Source of the DNA: JAAYBQ01 sp035403465
GTDB taxonomy: Bacteria > Spirochaetota > UBA4802 > UBA5550
Assembly (NCBI GenBank): GCA_035403465.1
Contig: DAONFG010000016.1
Location: 1 to 61,674, forward strand
Direction: 5' to 3'
Length of the DNA stretch: 61,674 bases
Part shown: positions 61,673 through 61,674 of the stretch, in pieces
Position numbering within the stretch: the stretch's first letter is position 1
Layout: each line of letters begins with the position of its first letter
Made by a program: the position numbers and the translations under genes
Notes under the pieces: model-generated
The model's input: only the letters and a program-made list of their open reading frames with translations
Databases searched by the model: none
What the model was told of the DNA's origin: nothing

Positions 61673-61674
61673 AT

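Overview
The window comes from a Gram-negative, probably anaerobic bacterium. It encodes MCE/MlaD and SprA-like outer-membrane proteins, a crotonase/thiolase/acyl-CoA dehydrogenase set, a 2-hydroxyacyl-CoA dehydratase activase-type protein, NiFe-hydrogenase maturation genes and many signalling phosphatases. A spirochaete-like lineage is the best guess. The main reason is the integron-like array, whose integrase points the same way as its cassettes, an arrangement known from Treponema denticola; this placement is inference and no rRNA is present to test it.

Region 1 (1-10.4 kb, minus strand, visibly AT-rich) is a gene-cassette array. A tyrosine recombinase (9289-10350) is followed by an attI-like site (about 9211-9244) and five complete cassettes separated by five attC-like sites. 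In array order the cassettes carry a higBA toxin-antitoxin, an HNH nuclease, a small membrane protein, a complete type III restriction-modification pair in an exceptionally large 4.9-kb cassette, and an erythromycin-esterase-like gene. At every cassette the short core sequences at its two ends are complementary, as expected for excision and insertion at G^TT. The recombinase keeps all catalytic residues but lacks the extra segment that defines integron integrases, and it has an additional N-terminal domain. This is the strongest candidate for an undescribed system here.

Region 2 (10.5-31.5 kb) is mostly chromosomal: alr, a DUF493 protein, a minus-strand operon (GlpX-like protein with altered metal ligands, GAF-SpoIIE phosphatase, HI0933 flavoprotein, LPG-synthase-type membrane protein), an unusual ATP-grasp/FMN-oxidase fusion, a three-gene acyl-CoA module, a chemoreceptor and RNase HI. 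From 26.4 to 31.5 kb, at least 14 copies of the word GGGTCAGAGC(A) surround an IS200-like REP-associated tyrosine transposase (RAYT). Copies lie between genes, as perfect hairpins, and inside the reading frames of RNase H, a flavoprotein and a FecR protein.

Region 3 (31.5-44.5 kb) holds a 1436-residue activase-type protein, a REC-PAS-HD-GYP phosphodiesterase, hypF-hypA-hypB without a hydrogenase, then an accessory patch: zinc-ribbon protein, PIN toxin-antitoxin flanked by an intact GNAT gene and a broken copy of its 3' end, and nested palindromic repeats.

Region 4 (44.5-61.7 kb) has a secreted transglutaminase-like repeat protein, a 31-residue basic protein gene, cutA, mlaD-radA, an M23 peptidase followed by a giant SprA-like outer-membrane protein, a DHH phosphoesterase/SpoIIE pair, ispE and tRNA-Gln.
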